Shown here in pieces: positions 1 through 11,607 of a stretch of DNA of 64,000 bases. Position 1 is the first letter of the stretch. Every line of letters begins with the position of its first letter. The translations under genes were made by a program, and so were the position numbers. The notes under the pieces were generated by a model. That model saw only the letters and a program-made list of their open reading frames with translations, ran no database searches and was not told where the DNA came from. Location of the stretch: the NCBI GenBank assembly GCA_035192965.1, contig CP136571.1:82501-146500 (forward strand), given 5' to 3'. Source of the DNA: Fuscovulum sp. (GTDB lineage Bacteria; Pseudomonadota; Alphaproteobacteria; Rhodobacterales; Rhodobacteraceae).

Positions 1-345
1 AAGGAACTGCGCTTTTGGCGTCACATCTGACCAACCAAGTTTCGGTGCGTGCATTGCCGTCTCCTATCTTTGTCCCGTTACATCAATGTTGGCGGGCTGA
101 CGCAAAAAGGCAAAGCAAAGCCTCTCACATTTCCTATACGAGGCTGAAACGTCATCTGTTTCAGTCACGTCAGATAAATCTCGGTCACACCATGTTGAAT
201 TGAACCCGGATCAGGGCGCGGCTTAGCCCGGCAGACCGGCTTGGCAAGGTGTATTAACGGATGTTTCAACGACATCTGGTCGCAGCGGCGCCCCATATAA
301 GGACCATGCCAATCATGGCAGAGAGATCGAACGGGAGTGACGCCT
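1..345. other. Intergenic stretch without a supported gene
   Basis: I see no gene here. Short open frames lack a ribosome binding site and resemble no family. There is one inverted repeat with 7-base arms, CTGAAAC at 144-150 and GTTTCAG at 158-164, with a 7-base loop and no T-run, so it could be an operator or part of an upstream 3' region. The AT-rich CATATAAGG at 294-302 could be the -10 region for the fasciclin gene, but no clear -35 is visible. Confidence 0.4.
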
Positions 346-822
346 ATGATCCGCAGAACCTTTCTTGCACTGACCACCGCCGCCGCGTTTGCGATGCCCG
401 CCTATGCCCAGGACATGGACATTGTCGACACCGCAGTCGCCAACGGTTCGTTCACCACGCTGGCCGCCGCGCTGACGGCAGCAGGTCTGGTTGAAACGCT
501 GAAGGGCGAAGGTCCGTTCACCGTCTTCGCACCGACCGACGCCGCCTTTGCAGCGCTGCCCGCCGGCACTGTCGAAGACCTGCTGAAGCCGGAAAACAAG
601 GAGCAGCTGATCGCCGTGCTGACCTATCACGTTGTGCCGGGCGCAGTGATGTCGACCGACCTGACCGAAGGCATGACCGCCACCACCGTGAACGGCAAGG
701 ACATCACGATCACGCTGGAAGGCGGCCCGAAAGTGAACGGCGCCGTGATTTCGGCCCCGGACGTTGCCGCGTCGAACGGTGTGATCCACGTGATCGACTC
801 GGTCATCCTGCCGCCGATGTGA
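346..822 (+). CDS. Secreted fasciclin (FAS1) domain protein
   Basis: This is a 158-residue protein with a Sec signal peptide (about residues 1-21, ending AYAQ) followed by one FAS1 domain. The FAS1 hallmarks are visible: [11 protein letters not shown], the YHVVPG segment and the C-terminal [17 protein letters not shown]1 proteins are small extracytoplasmic adhesion-type domains, and in bacteria the precise role is usually unknown. I chose ATG at 346 because GGGAG lies 8 bases upstream; an in-frame GTG at 337 overlaps that site and is less likely. The gene stands alone and ends before a clear intrinsic terminator. Its periplasmic or outer-surface location is inferred from the signal peptide. 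Confidence 0.88.
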   Translation: MIRRTFLALTTAAAFAMPAYAQDMDIVDTAVANGSFTTLAAALTAAGLVETLKGEGPFTVFAPTDAAFAALPAGTVEDLLKPENKEQLIAVLTYHVVPGAVMSTDLTEGMTATTVNGKDITITLEGGPKVNGAVISAPDVAASNGVIHVIDSVILPPM

Positions 823-843
823 TCTGACATCTATTGTCAGCGG

Positions 844-877
844 AAAGGGGCGGTTTTCACCGCCCCTTTTCTTTTTT
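844..877 (+). terminator. Rho-independent terminator after the fasciclin gene
   Basis: A perfect GC stem (GGGGCGG at 847-853 with CCGCCCC at 860-866, extended by AAA/TTT) has a 6-base loop and is followed by a T-rich run to about 877. It lies 22 bases after the fasciclin stop and just before the end of the convergent clpB. Confidence 0.9.
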
Positions 878-889
878 CCTAAGGTCTAT

Positions 890-3502
<2,613 letters not shown>

Positions 3503-3575
3503 CGGGCATTCTCCTTTTCATAGCACCGTCCCGCGAACGCCCTGAAAAGGCACGTCCGCCCCGGCCTTGATCTGA

Positions 3576-3604
3576 AGATGGGCGGGGTTGCCCCCTGTTG
3601 CAAG
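3576..3604 (-). promoter_or_regulatory. Likely RpoH (sigma-32) heat-shock promoter of clpB
   Basis: On the minus strand CTTGCAA (3598-3604) is followed after 15 bases by CCCATCT (3576-3582). This closely matches the known sigma-32 pattern CTTGAAA, 11-16 bases, CCCCATNT. It lies about 75 bases before the clpB start. The match is read by eye; transcription from it is inferred. Confidence 0.6.
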
Positions 3605-3676
3605 ATTGCCGCGCAGGGATGCGTCAACTTTTCCTTATGCTGCCTCTATCGTGGCCCAAATACCCACGGCCCTCGA

Positions 3677-4501
3677 TCAGGCCGAGTAATGGATAAAGGC
3701 AAAGGCGCTGCCATCCGGGGCCCAGTTCGGCACGTTCATCGTGCCCTGCCCGCCCAACAACTCCACGATCCGCCGACGGTCGCTGCCATCCGGGCGGCAC
3801 AGCACGATGGCAACAGGCAGGTCCGCCGGATGCCCCACGGTCCCCGGCGGATAGGCAAGGTAGATCAGATGTCGCCCGCAGGGTGACGGGTGCGGGAACC
3901 AGTTCACATGGTCATCTGAAAACAGCGGATGCGGGTCTGATCCGTCCGCCTTCATGACCCAGATCTGCGCGTGACCATCGCGGTCGCAGTTCCAATAGAT
4001 GCGCCGTCCGTCATGGCTGTAGTCTGGGCCATCAGAATGGCCCGCGTCTTGTGTCAGGCGCGTCTCGGCCCCGCCTGTCGCGGGCATAGCGAAAACTCCG
4101 ACATTGCGCCCCTCACCCCGCGCGGCGGCATAGACCAGCGTTCCCCCATCGGGCGACCAGCCATGAAACCATGTGCGCGGTTCTGGGCTGATCAGCCGGG
4201 CAGCGCCGCCTGTCGCGGGCATCACGAACATTTCGGCCCCCTGCCCCCGATGGCAGGAAAAGGCCAGCGTCTTCCCATCCGGGCTGAAGCCATGGTCGTT
4301 GTTGCAGCGCCCGTCGATCCCCGTCTCGAACGGTTGGAGCCCGGGCGCATCCAGCGGCAAGCGGAACAGACGGCCGTCGCTGTTCACCATCAGATAGCCA
4401 CCCGTTGGATGCCAGTTCGGTGCCTCGATCCGGTAATCCACGGTCAGGATCGTGCGCGCGCAACCTGCGGCCATGTCCCAGATCGCAAGATGCGATTTCA
4501 C
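3677..4501 (-). CDS. TolB/WD40-like beta-propeller protein
   Basis: This 274-residue protein is built of repeated blades carrying the PDGxxLxF or SPDG pattern typical of TolB/PD40 propellers (for example FSPDGKTLAFSCHR, WSPDGGTLVYAAARG, YSHDGRRIYWNCDRDG, WAPDGSAFAFIHYS). There is no signal peptide, so it is probably cytoplasmic, unlike periplasmic TolB. The GTG start overlaps the stop of the preceding gene (GTGA, 4 bases), so the two are translationally coupled. Such propellers are found beside sugar and oligomer metabolism genes; the ROK kinase and CutC upstream fit loosely, but the substrate or partner is unknown. Confidence 0.75.
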   Translation of the reverse strand: MKSHLAIWDMAAGCARTILTVDYRIEAPNWHPTGGYLMVNSDGRLFRLPLDAPGLQPFETGIDGRCNNDHGFSPDGKTLAFSCHRGQGAEMFVMPATGGAARLISPEPRTWFHGWSPDGGTLVYAAARGEGRNVGVFAMPATGGAETRLTQDAGHSDGPDYSHDGRRIYWNCDRDGHAQIWVMKADGSDPHPLFSDDHVNWFPHPSPCGRHLIYLAYPPGTVGHPADLPVAIVLCRPDGSDRRRIVELLGGQGTMNVPNWAPDGSAFAFIHYSA

Positions 4502-5271
4502 GCCTTGTCCTTTGGTTTCAAAAGCCGGGCCGGGCGCATCTGTTCGGCCGATTTCATCAGGCTGAACGTCTGGTTGACGTAATTCACCACGCCCGAAATC
4601 TTTTCCAGATAGGCCACCAAATCGGGGGTCTTTTCCGCCTCGACCATCTGCACCGGACGATCAGGCCCTTCATGTTCGAACTGGCAATAGAACAACGGAT
4701 CGCCACGCTTCAGGATGATGTCCTTCTCCGGCTCATGCCATTCAAAGGCCCACATCAACGGGCGCGGCCAAAGGTTCAACTGAAACCGCCCGCCAAAGAT
4801 GGTGCCGGGCAGCGGGTCCTTGCGGTAATGGGCAAAGGTGCCAACTTGCGTCATCCACACCGGCTCATCCGCGATAAAGGTATAGGGCAGGTGCAACTGC
4901 ACCGTGGGGCGGTCGGGATAGCGCCACTCCGCCTCGTTCACCAGCGTCAGAACCTCGTTCAGCTTGTTGCTGCGGATGGGCGATGCAGTGCCGGCGCGGT
5001 TCACCAGAACCGCTTTGCCCTTGTCATCGCGGGCAAACCCGATGTGCAGATCAAAGGGACATTTCACCACGAAATACCGGCTTTCCATCTGGATCACCGC
5101 TGGGCAGCGGCTGGCGCTTTTCGCATGCGTCCGGCTGACCTGCCGCGACACCAGCCGTTCGGGCGCATCATACAGCACCGCGCCCTTGTCGGATGCCAGA
5201 AACCAGCCCACCTGCACGGGGCCTGAACGGGGGCCGTCGTCGGGGCGGTCATAGGTTACGGTGATCTGCAC
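4498..5271 (-). CDS. Conserved hypothetical protein, about 257 residues
   Basis: I do not recognise the family with confidence. The protein starts with GTG (AAGGGGAAAG precedes it) and has no signal peptide or membrane segment. It is rich in aromatic residues and Pro, with segments such as FGGRFQLNLWPRPLMWAFEWHEPE, suggesting a compact soluble beta-rich fold. It begins 19 bases after the cutC stop and its own stop overlaps the propeller gene start, so it belongs to the ROK-cutC-hypothetical-propeller operon. A cytoplasmic role linked to its neighbours is inference only. Confidence 0.7.
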   Translation of the reverse strand: MQITVTYDRPDDGPRSGPVQVGWFLASDKGAVLYDAPERLVSRQVSRTHAKSASRCPAVIQMESRYFVVKCPFDLHIGFARDDKGKAVLVNRAGTASPIRSNKLNEVLTLVNEAEWRYPDRPTVQLHLPYTFIADEPVWMTQVGTFAHYRKDPLPGTIFGGRFQLNLWPRPLMWAFEWHEPEKDIILKRGDPLFYCQFEHEGPDRPVQMVEAEKTPDLVAYLEKISGVVNYVNQTFSLMKSAEQMRPARLLKPKDKA

Positions 5272-5290
5272 TGCTTTCCCCTTACATAAT

Positions 5291-6010
5291 TCACAAAGCG
5301 GCCAAGGCCGCGACCAGCGCCCGCACCGCCGATTCCGAGGTCACGCGCCGCTCCGCCGGGCCAAAACCAAGGTCAGCGATGGCCCCTGCCACCGGTTCCG
5401 CCATGGAACAGGAGGCATGGACTTCGCGCAAGGGCAGATGGGCCAGTTCCGGAAGCGTGGCCAGCGAAATGCCGGAGCCGGGAAGGATGGCGATGCGCGA
5501 TCCCGCCTGTTGCATCAACCTTGCCAATGTCTCTGCCCCTTGCGGTGCCGTCCGCGCCCCACCCGAGGTCAGGATGCGTGAAAACCCCAACTGAACCGCC
5601 GTTTCGAGCGCGACGGATTTGTCCGGCGTCAGATCAAAGCAGCGGTGCAGGGTTAAATCCATCCCCTGCGCCTCATCAATCAGGGTGGACAGCAGCCATT
5701 CATCCAGCCGCCCATCCGGCCGCGACGCCCCCAGAACCACCCCGGCCAAACCCAACGCGCGGGCGGCGGCGATATCACCCCGCATCTGACGCAGGTCTTC
5801 GCTGGACCAGATGAAATCCCCCGCGCGTGGGCGGATCATCACCATGACCGGGCGACCCGCATTCTGCGCCGCCTGCATCATCCCCGGCGACGGCGTCAAC
5901 CCGCCCAGCGCAAGGGCCGAACACAGTTCAATCCGTCCGGCCCCGCCCCGCAAGGCCGCGCCCAGACCGGCGGCATCTTCGACACAGACCTCCAGCACGA
6001 TGTCAGCCAA
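5291..6010 (-). CDS. cutC: CutC family protein (copper homeostasis/TIM barrel)
   Basis: The 239-residue protein has the CutC opening LEVCVEDAAGLGAALRGGAGRIELCSAL with LGGLTPSPG, then VMIRPRAGDF and LTLHRCFD, all standard CutC blocks. CutC proteins are TIM barrels historically linked to copper tolerance, but a general role in copper handling is disputed. No ATG is available, so the likely start is TTG at 6010, overlapping the end of the ROK gene by 8 bases. It is co-transcribed with the ROK kinase. Identification is firm; function in the cell is less certain. Confidence 0.9.
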   Translation of the reverse strand: MADIVLEVCVEDAAGLGAALRGGAGRIELCSALALGGLTPSPGMMQAAQNAGRPVMVMIRPRAGDFIWSSEDLRQMRGDIAAARALGLAGVVLGASRPDGRLDEWLLSTLIDEAQGMDLTLHRCFDLTPDKSVALETAVQLGFSRILTSGGARTAPQGAETLARLMQQAGSRIAILPGSGISLATLPELAHLPLREVHASCSMAEPVAGAIADLGFGPAERRVTSESAVRALVAALAAL

Positions 6011-6896
6011 AGGCGGCCTCGCCTACGGCAGCGGCCCCGATCAGGCCGGGTTCGATACGACATTGCGCAGGCACGACCAGCGGCGCATCGGTACGGCGCA
6101 GGATCATGCCGCGCACGGCCCCATCCAGCGTGGCGATCAGCGCGGGCACATTGGACAACCCACCCCCGACCGGAACGATCGACGCACCCACCGTGTTCAG
6201 GATCATCGCCAGCGGTGGTGCCAGCAGCGCCCGCCACACAGCAACCGTGCGAACAGCCCCCGGATCGCCCGCCTGCCAAGCGGTCAGGATATCGTGGGAC
6301 GTCGCCTGTTCCCCGGTCACCGCCAGATGCAGCCGTTCAATCCCCCGCGCGCCACCCACTGCATCAAGGCATCCGATCAACCCGCAGCCACAGCGAAATT
6401 CCGGCAGGGTGACGCCTTCCACCTGCGTCTTTGCCACTGGGCCATGCCCCCATTCGCCTGCATACCCGCCGGGGCCAGTGACAAGCCGTCCGTCGATCAC
6501 CAGACCGCCGCCCACGCCCGTACCAAGGATCACGCCAAACACCGTGCGATGCCCCTGCCCCGCACCCTGCCGCGCTTCGGCCATGGCAAAGCAATCGGCA
6601 TCGTTCAATACCAACACCGGCACACCCAACGCGGCCTGAAGATTGGGCGCAAGGCGGCGGCCATCGGCGCAGGGGATATTGGCCACGCGCATGACGTGCG
6701 TGTCCGGGTCCACCACCCCGGCAATCGAAATGGCAATACCCCGCAGGGCGTGGCCCCGCATGAACCCGCCCAGCGCGGCGGTGAAGGCGACAAAATCATC
6801 CGTCGGTGTCGGGGTATCGCCCAAAGGGTCAAGCCCGCCGCTGCGCGACAGCGCCGCCTTGATCCGGCTTCCGCCGATGTCGAAACAAAGGATCAT
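6003..6896 (-). CDS. ROK family sugar kinase
   Basis: The start at 6896 gives a protein that opens MILCFDIGGSRIKAAL, the phosphate-binding motif of ROK kinases; a longer frame upstream has no ROK sequence and runs into pyrF. The ROK signature is present as GTGVGGGLVIDGRL, followed by GYAGEWGHGP and the zinc-type cysteine cluster CGCGLIGCLD, typical of glucokinase or N-acetylglucosamine/N-acetylmannosamine kinases. It phosphorylates a hexose or amino-sugar in the cytoplasm; which one cannot be told. It heads a four-gene operon with cutC, divergent from pyrF across about 100 bases. Confidence 0.9.
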   Translation of the reverse strand: MILCFDIGGSRIKAALSRSGGLDPLGDTPTPTDDFVAFTAALGGFMRGHALRGIAISIAGVVDPDTHVMRVANIPCADGRRLAPNLQAALGVPVLVLNDADCFAMAEARQGAGQGHRTVFGVILGTGVGGGLVIDGRLVTGPGGYAGEWGHGPVAKTQVEGVTLPEFRCGCGLIGCLDAVGGARGIERLHLAVTGEQATSHDILTAWQAGDPGAVRTVAVWRALLAPPLAMILNTVGASIVPVGGGLSNVPALIATLDGAVRGMILRRTDAPLVVPAQCRIEPGLIGAAAVGEAAFG

Positions 6897-6999
6897 GCCC
6901 GCCCCGTTGCCCTTTGCCGCGATGTTAGCCGGGATCGCGCGGCTTGACAGCCCCGCGCTTGCGGCGCATCTGGCCGCGACCCACAGGAAAGGAAACCCC

Positions 7000-7695
7000 A
7001 TGTCTGACGACCGGCTGATCGTGGCGCTGGATGTGCCGAACGTCGTGCAGGGGTTGGACCTTGTCCAACGCATCGGCGACGCCGCCAGCTTCTACAAGAT
7101 CGGTTTGGGGATGTTGACCGGGGGCGGCCTGGCTCTGGCCAATGAGTTGAAAGGCGAATTGGGCAAGCGCGTTTTTCTGGACCTGAAGCTGTTCGATATC
7201 GGCGCAACGATCGAGGCGGCGGTGCGCGGCATCGCACGCTATGACCTCGATTTCCTCACCGTGCATGGCGACCCGCAGGTGGTGCGTGCGGCCTGCGAGG
7301 GCAAGGCCGGAACCGGGTTGAAGATCATGGCGGTCACAGTGCTGACCTCGCTCGACCGCGCCGATCTTGACGCCAACCTGATCAAGGCCGGCGATATACA
7401 TGACATCACTCTGGAACGCGCCGCGCGGGCGCTGGAGGCGGGGGCGGATGGCGTCATCGCCAGCCCGCAAGAGGCCGCGATGATCCGCGCCCTGCCACAG
7501 GCCAAGGGGCGGCTGATTGTGACGCCCGGCGTGCGCCCTTCGGGCGCAGCAGCGGGCGATCAGAAACGTATCGCCACGCCACATCAGGCAATCACGGACG
7601 GAGCAGATCACATCGTGGTGGGGCGTCCGATCTGGCAGGCAGCCGATCCGGCAGCGGCGGCGCGGGCGGTTATTGCGGTACTGCCTGCGCGCTAA
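7000..7695 (+). CDS. pyrF: Orotidine 5'-phosphate decarboxylase
   Basis: This 231-residue enzyme makes UMP from OMP in pyrimidine synthesis. The catalytic DxKxxD pattern appears as DLKLFDIGATI, with the N-terminal LIVALDVPN and the phosphate-binding C-terminal TPGVRP and VVGRPIW segments. ATG at 7000 is preceded by AGGAAAGGAA and starts MSDDRLIVALD; the longer in-frame upstream frame is antisense to the ROK gene and is discarded. The last 26 bases overlap the convergent NUDIX gene. Confidence 0.96.
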   Translation: MSDDRLIVALDVPNVVQGLDLVQRIGDAASFYKIGLGMLTGGGLALANELKGELGKRVFLDLKLFDIGATIEAAVRGIARYDLDFLTVHGDPQVVRAACEGKAGTGLKIMAVTVLTSLDRADLDANLIKAGDIHDITLERAARALEAGADGVIASPQEAAMIRALPQAKGRLIVTPGVRPSGAAAGDQKRIATPHQAITDGADHIVVGRPIWQAADPAAAARAVIAVLPAR

Positions 7696-8104
7696 GCGCC
7701 AGCCGAACCCGGTGCTGCAAATCGGGGATGGCCTTCGGATGGGTTAGAAACTCAGCCGTGGGCATCAGCGCCCAACCCTGCCCTTCGTCACCAAAGCGGA
7801 TGGCCGCCACCTCGGCCGCCGTCACCGTTCCTGCGAAAAACACCGACTTCCGGTTGGGGTGAAGCATGGCTGGCAACACAACCCGCCAAGTCAGGCGCGC
7901 GACGGGCAGGCGCAGACCAAACTCCTCATGCAACTCACGCAGAAGGCAGGCTTCGGGCGACTCGTCCCCCTCACGCCCGCCACCGGGTAGATCCCACATT
8001 CCCGGCCAGGGCAGGCCGGGATGGGTGTCACGCAGGCAGGTCAGGATTGCATCACCGCAGAACAGCGCGGCCTTGGCCCCGACGAACCCTGCCTCAGTTA
8101 TCAT
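7670..8104 (-). CDS. NUDIX hydrolase
   Basis: A 144-residue NUDIX protein with a full box GGGREGDESPEACLLRELHEE followed by FGL, matching GX5EX7REUXEEXGU and so the metal-binding glutamates. It likely cleaves a nucleoside diphosphate derivative; the substrate is not readable. It overlaps the NfeD gene by 11 bases and is the last gene of an SPFH-NfeD-NUDIX operon, and converges on pyrF with overlapping 3' ends. Confidence 0.9.
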   Translation of the reverse strand: MITEAGFVGAKAALFCGDAILTCLRDTHPGLPWPGMWDLPGGGREGDESPEACLLRELHEEFGLRLPVARLTWRVVLPAMLHPNRKSVFFAGTVTAAEVAAIRFGDEGQGWALMPTAEFLTHPKAIPDLQHRVRLALSAQAVPQ

Positions 8105-8366
8105 TGATGTCGCGATCCCATACCTTCACCTGCCCTTCGCGAACGCCCATCGTGCGCCGCAAGACAAGCCAAGCCACCAGCGAGCAGACCGCGAAGATCA
8201 GCACCAGCAGTGCGGGGCTTGCGGGTGCGACCCCGATCCCCACCAGAATACCGCTGGCCACCGCCCCGATGGCAAAGCCAAGGAAAATGTATCCGGGCAC
8301 GATGATCTCCAGCATTCCCAGCAGGAACCCGGCAACGATCCAGACCCACCAGATGGACCACCACAT
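8094..8366 (-). CDS. NfeD-like membrane protein
   Basis: This 90-residue protein has two or three hydrophobic helices (IWWVWIVAGFLLGMLEIIVPGYIFLGFAIGAVASG and LLVLIFAVCSLVAWLVL). The pattern GxxExxxPGxxFxxxG is typical of short NfeD proteins, which act with SPFH-domain partners in membrane organisation or quality control. Its ATG overlaps the SPFH stop (TGATG), so the pair is translationally coupled, the usual arrangement for these families. Confidence 0.85.
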   Translation of the reverse strand: MWWSIWWVWIVAGFLLGMLEIIVPGYIFLGFAIGAVASGILVGIGVAPASPALLVLIFAVCSLVAWLVLRRTMGVREGQVKVWDRDINDN

Positions 8367-9244
8367 CAGGCATTCCCCCGCAGCAGCTTGAACACATTTG
8401 TAAAGGCATCCATCGCACTGATGGGCAGCAGGATCGTCTGCTTGCCCTCACCCTGTGCAACCTGCGCAATCGCCTCGACCTGCTTCATCGCGATCTGGAA
8501 CTGCGCGGCCTCTAGCCCGTTGGCCGAAATTGCCCCTGCGATCACGCCTGTCGCATAGGCCTCGGCATCGGCGGTGATGCGGCGGGCCTTGGCGGCCTGC
8601 TCGGCGGCGTAAAGATCGGCGTCAGCCGCCAGTTCGACCGACCGCTTTTTCCCCTCGGCCTCGGTCACTTGCGCGCGACGGGCACGTTCAGCGTTCAACT
8701 GTTGCAGCATCGCGGCACGGGTGGCGTCGTCCAGATTGACGTCCAGGATTTCGGCCCGCGTCACCTCGACCCCCCAGTCATCGACCATAGCGGTGACCTG
8801 TTCCCGCACCCGTTCGATCAGCTGGCTGCGGTTGGACTGGACCTGATCCAGTTCCAGTTTGCCGATTTCCGACCGCACGATCCCCGCCACCGTGGTGGCA
8901 ATGGCGGCATCCACATCGCGGATGCGATAGACCGTCTTTTCTGGTTCCGTGATGCGGTAAAAGACCGAGGTTTCCACCTTCACCAGCACGTTGTCGGCGG
9001 TGATGGCGTCTTGGCTGGCGGTGGGCAATTGCCGCTCCAGCACGCTGATCTTATGCGCCACACGGTCCAGGAACGGGACCACAAAGTTGATACCGGGCCC
9101 CAAAACGGCGCGCAGGCGGCCAAAGCGTTCGACCACATGCTTTTCTGATTGCGGCACGATCCGCACCCCAAGAAAGATGCAGAGGATGATGAAACCGGCG
9201 ATGGCAAGAAAGACGGCGTTACCGCCAAGAAATTCGGACAGCAT
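8366..9244 (-). CDS. SPFH/band 7 (stomatin-like, QmcA-type) protein
   Basis: The protein is 292 residues from ATG 9244, chosen because AGGAGGT sits 7 bases upstream; upstream in-frame codons look non-coding. One N-terminal membrane anchor (FLAIAGFIILCIFLGVRIVPQ) is followed by the SPFH domain with VVERFGR, PGINFVVPFLDRV and the conserved IRSEIGKLELDQ. An Ala/Glu-rich coiled coil (about 180-240) and a C-terminal tail containing KQTILLPIS follow. It forms membrane-associated oligomers. It is coupled to the NfeD gene downstream and is divergent from dinB. Confidence 0.92.
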   Translation of the reverse strand: MLSEFLGGNAVFLAIAGFIILCIFLGVRIVPQSEKHVVERFGRLRAVLGPGINFVVPFLDRVAHKISVLERQLPTASQDAITADNVLVKVETSVFYRITEPEKTVYRIRDVDAAIATTVAGIVRSEIGKLELDQVQSNRSQLIERVREQVTAMVDDWGVEVTRAEILDVNLDDATRAAMLQQLNAERARRAQVTEAEGKKRSVELAADADLYAAEQAAKARRITADAEAYATGVIAGAISANGLEAAQFQIAMKQVEAIAQVAQGEGKQTILLPISAMDAFTNVFKLLRGNA

Positions 9245-9350
9245 GTCCGCTACCTCCTGAAAAACCTGTCGGGGAATCATGGCGCTTTGGCCCCCGTGGC
9301 GCAAGAGGCTGGGGCATGGACGCGCGCGCGGGGTGGGTGCATGATAAGCT

Positions 9351-10604
9351 ATGCCTGCCCTTTGCCGCGATTGCCTGACCACTTTTGACGCCGGCGCGCG
9401 GTGCCCCGCCTGCCGCAGCCCGCGCGTGCTGACCCATCCCGAACTGTTCGATCTGTCCATCGCGCATATGGATTGCGACGCCTTCTATGCCAGCGTGGAA
9501 AAGCGCGACAATCCGGAACTGGCCGACAAAGCGGTGATCGTAGGGGGCGGCACGCGGGGGGTGGTGTCCACCTGCTGCTATATCGCGCGCATTTCTGGCG
9601 TGCGGTCTGCCATGCCGATGTTTCAGGCGCTTAAGCTCTGCCCGCAGGCGGTGGTGGTAAAGCCGCGCATGGCCGCCTATGTCGCGGAAAGCCGCAAGAT
9701 CCGCGCGATGATGGAAGAGTTGACCCCCGATATCGAACCCCTCTCGCTGGATGAGGCGTTCATGGATCTGTCGGGAACCGCTCGCCTGCATGGCGCGCCG
9801 CCTGCGGTAATGCTGGCGCGCCTTGTGCGGCGGATGGAGCGTGAACTGGGCCTGACCGGATCCATCGGGTTAAGCCATAACAAGTTTCTGGCAAAGATCG
9901 CGTCCGATCTGGACAAGCCCAAGGGGTTTTCCGTGGTGGGCAAGGCCGAAACGCAGGCCTTTCTGACGCCCAAACCGGTGCGGATCATCTGGGGTGTCGG
10001 CACCGCGACCCAAGCCGCGCTGGAAGCAGCGGGGATCCGAACTATCGCCGACCTGCTGCGCTGGGACCGGGTCGATCTGGTCGCGCGCTTTGGCAGCATG
10101 GGGGAACGGCTGTTCCATCTGGCACGGGGCGAGGATCGGCGGCGGGTAAGCCGCGACGAAAAGGCCAAGTCGATCAGCAAGGAAACGACCTTCAACGAAG
10201 ATACAGGCGATGCCGATATCCTTGACGGGCATCTGTGGCGGCTGGCCGAACAGGTCGCCGACCGGGCCAAGGCCAAAGGTCTGGCGGGCCGGACGGTGAC
10301 AGTGAAGTTGAAGCACAAGGATTTCCAGACAGTGACCCGGCGGCACGGGCTGGGCGATGCCACCCAGATGGCCGACCGCATCTATCGCGCCGCGCGCGAG
10401 TTGTTCGACACGGCGGGAACCAAAGGCCCCTTCCGGCTGATGGGCGTGGGGATTTCCGATCTGGTGGGCGAAGATCAGGCCGATCTGTCGGGCGATCTGC
10501 TGGACCCGGATGCCGGAAAGCGGGCCAAGGCCGAACGGGCGGCGGATGCCATCCGCGCGAAATTCGGCCATGACGCCATCATCAAGGGCCGCGCCTTACG
10601 ATAG
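9351..10604 (+). CDS. dinB: DNA polymerase IV with N-terminal CxxC/CxxC extension
   Basis: This 417-residue Y-family polymerase copies damaged DNA with low fidelity. The palm carboxylates are visible in IAHMDCDAFYASVE and in LSLDEAFMDL, the GSIGLSHNKFLAKIASD helix-hairpin block follows, and the little-finger region lies after about 260. The first 26 residues carry CxxC-x9-CxxC (C5, C8, C18, C21), a probable zinc ribbon that E. coli DinB lacks. ATG 9351 is the only start including this element. Divergent promoter region 9245-9350 is shared with the SPFH operon; I see no clear LexA box. Confidence 0.93.
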   Translation: MPALCRDCLTTFDAGARCPACRSPRVLTHPELFDLSIAHMDCDAFYASVEKRDNPELADKAVIVGGGTRGVVSTCCYIARISGVRSAMPMFQALKLCPQAVVVKPRMAAYVAESRKIRAMMEELTPDIEPLSLDEAFMDLSGTARLHGAPPAVMLARLVRRMERELGLTGSIGLSHNKFLAKIASDLDKPKGFSVVGKAETQAFLTPKPVRIIWGVGTATQAALEAAGIRTIADLLRWDRVDLVARFGSMGERLFHLARGEDRRRVSRDEKAKSISKETTFNEDTGDADILDGHLWRLAEQVADRAKAKGLAGRTVTVKLKHKDFQTVTRRHGLGDATQMADRIYRAARELFDTAGTKGPFRLMGVGISDLVGEDQADLSGDLLDPDAGKRAKAERAADAIRAKFGHDAIIKGRALR

Positions 10605-10607
10605 GCC

Positions 10608-11471
10608 CTATTCCGCGGCCAACGGCAGGGCATCTGGGCGGGTAGTGGCCGTGATTTCGGCGATGATCCCAGTAACAAGGGCCTGAAACTGCGCGAAATC
10701 CGGCCGCGGCTCGATGCGGGCCTCATCCATGTACAACGCACGGTCAATCTCGACCTGCACGACATGCTGGCGGCGTGACGGGCGGCCATGCGCCTGCGCG
10801 ATATAGGCCCCGGCAAAGGGGGCGTTTCGGGCGGTGCGCAGGCCTGCGGCGGCAAATGCGGCCTCGACCCTGTCCACCACATCGCGCCCGGCAGCGGCTC
10901 CGAACCGATCCCCAAGCACCACATCAGGGCGCGGGTGGCCGGGGCGGGCGTGGGCCTCGATCGCCTCATGCGGCATGGAATGGCAATCGATCAGAACAGC
11001 CTCGCCGAACTGCGCAAGGCTTTCATCCAGAAGGGTTTTCAGCGCCGCGTGATAGGGGTTCCAATAGCGCAGGATGCGCAACTCCGCCTCGGCCCTCGAC
11101 AGTTTGCCGCGATAGATGGCGCGCCCACCTGCGACGACGCGGGGTATCACCCCCAGCCCGGACGAAACGCGCGGGTTGTGCGGTGCCCGGTCAATCCCTT
11201 CGATCACCGCGGGGTCAAGCTCATCCGCCGCGCGGTTGAGGTCGATATAGGCGCGCGGCACGCGGGCAGCGATCAGCGGTGCGCCGTGCATGGGTGCCGC
11301 GGAAAAGAGTTGATCGACAAAGGCATCTTCGGACGACCGGATCGTGTGGCGATCCAGAAGGCTTTGTGAAACAAAGCTTTGCGGATAGTCGGCCCCGCTA
11401 TGGGGGGATGAGAAGACAACCGGAGTGGTCCGGTGGCGCGGCAGCAGAAGGGTGAAGGCGTCATGCGTCAT
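10608..11471 (-). CDS. N-formylglutamate amidohydrolase family protein
   Basis: This 287-residue hydrolase has the family opening VVFSSPHSGADYP, then ARVPRAYIDLNRA (YxDLNR), LIDCHSMPH and VVLGDRFGAAAG. These are metal and active-site segments of the N-formylglutamate deformylase family, which includes HutG of histidine degradation. No hut genes are nearby, so the physiological substrate is open. The gene converges on dinB (4-base gap) and is divergent from tRNA-Val. Confidence 0.9.
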   Translation of the reverse strand: MTHDAFTLLLPRHRTTPVVFSSPHSGADYPQSFVSQSLLDRHTIRSSEDAFVDQLFSAAPMHGAPLIAARVPRAYIDLNRAADELDPAVIEGIDRAPHNPRVSSGLGVIPRVVAGGRAIYRGKLSRAEAELRILRYWNPYHAALKTLLDESLAQFGEAVLIDCHSMPHEAIEAHARPGHPRPDVVLGDRFGAAAGRDVVDRVEAAFAAAGLRTARNAPFAGAYIAQAHGRPSRRQHVVQVEIDRALYMDEARIEPRPDFAQFQALVTGIIAEITATTRPDALPLAAE

Positions 11472-11607
11472 GCCCCAGATATAGCCGTGTTTTGCCGGAT
11501 GCCAAAACCCCTTGAACCTGCGGGCGACTCCTTTTATAGACCCAGCGACCGACGCGGACCCGCCCGCGTCATTTTTATTGATACCGGGCGGAAAAGTGAA
11601 GGAACGT

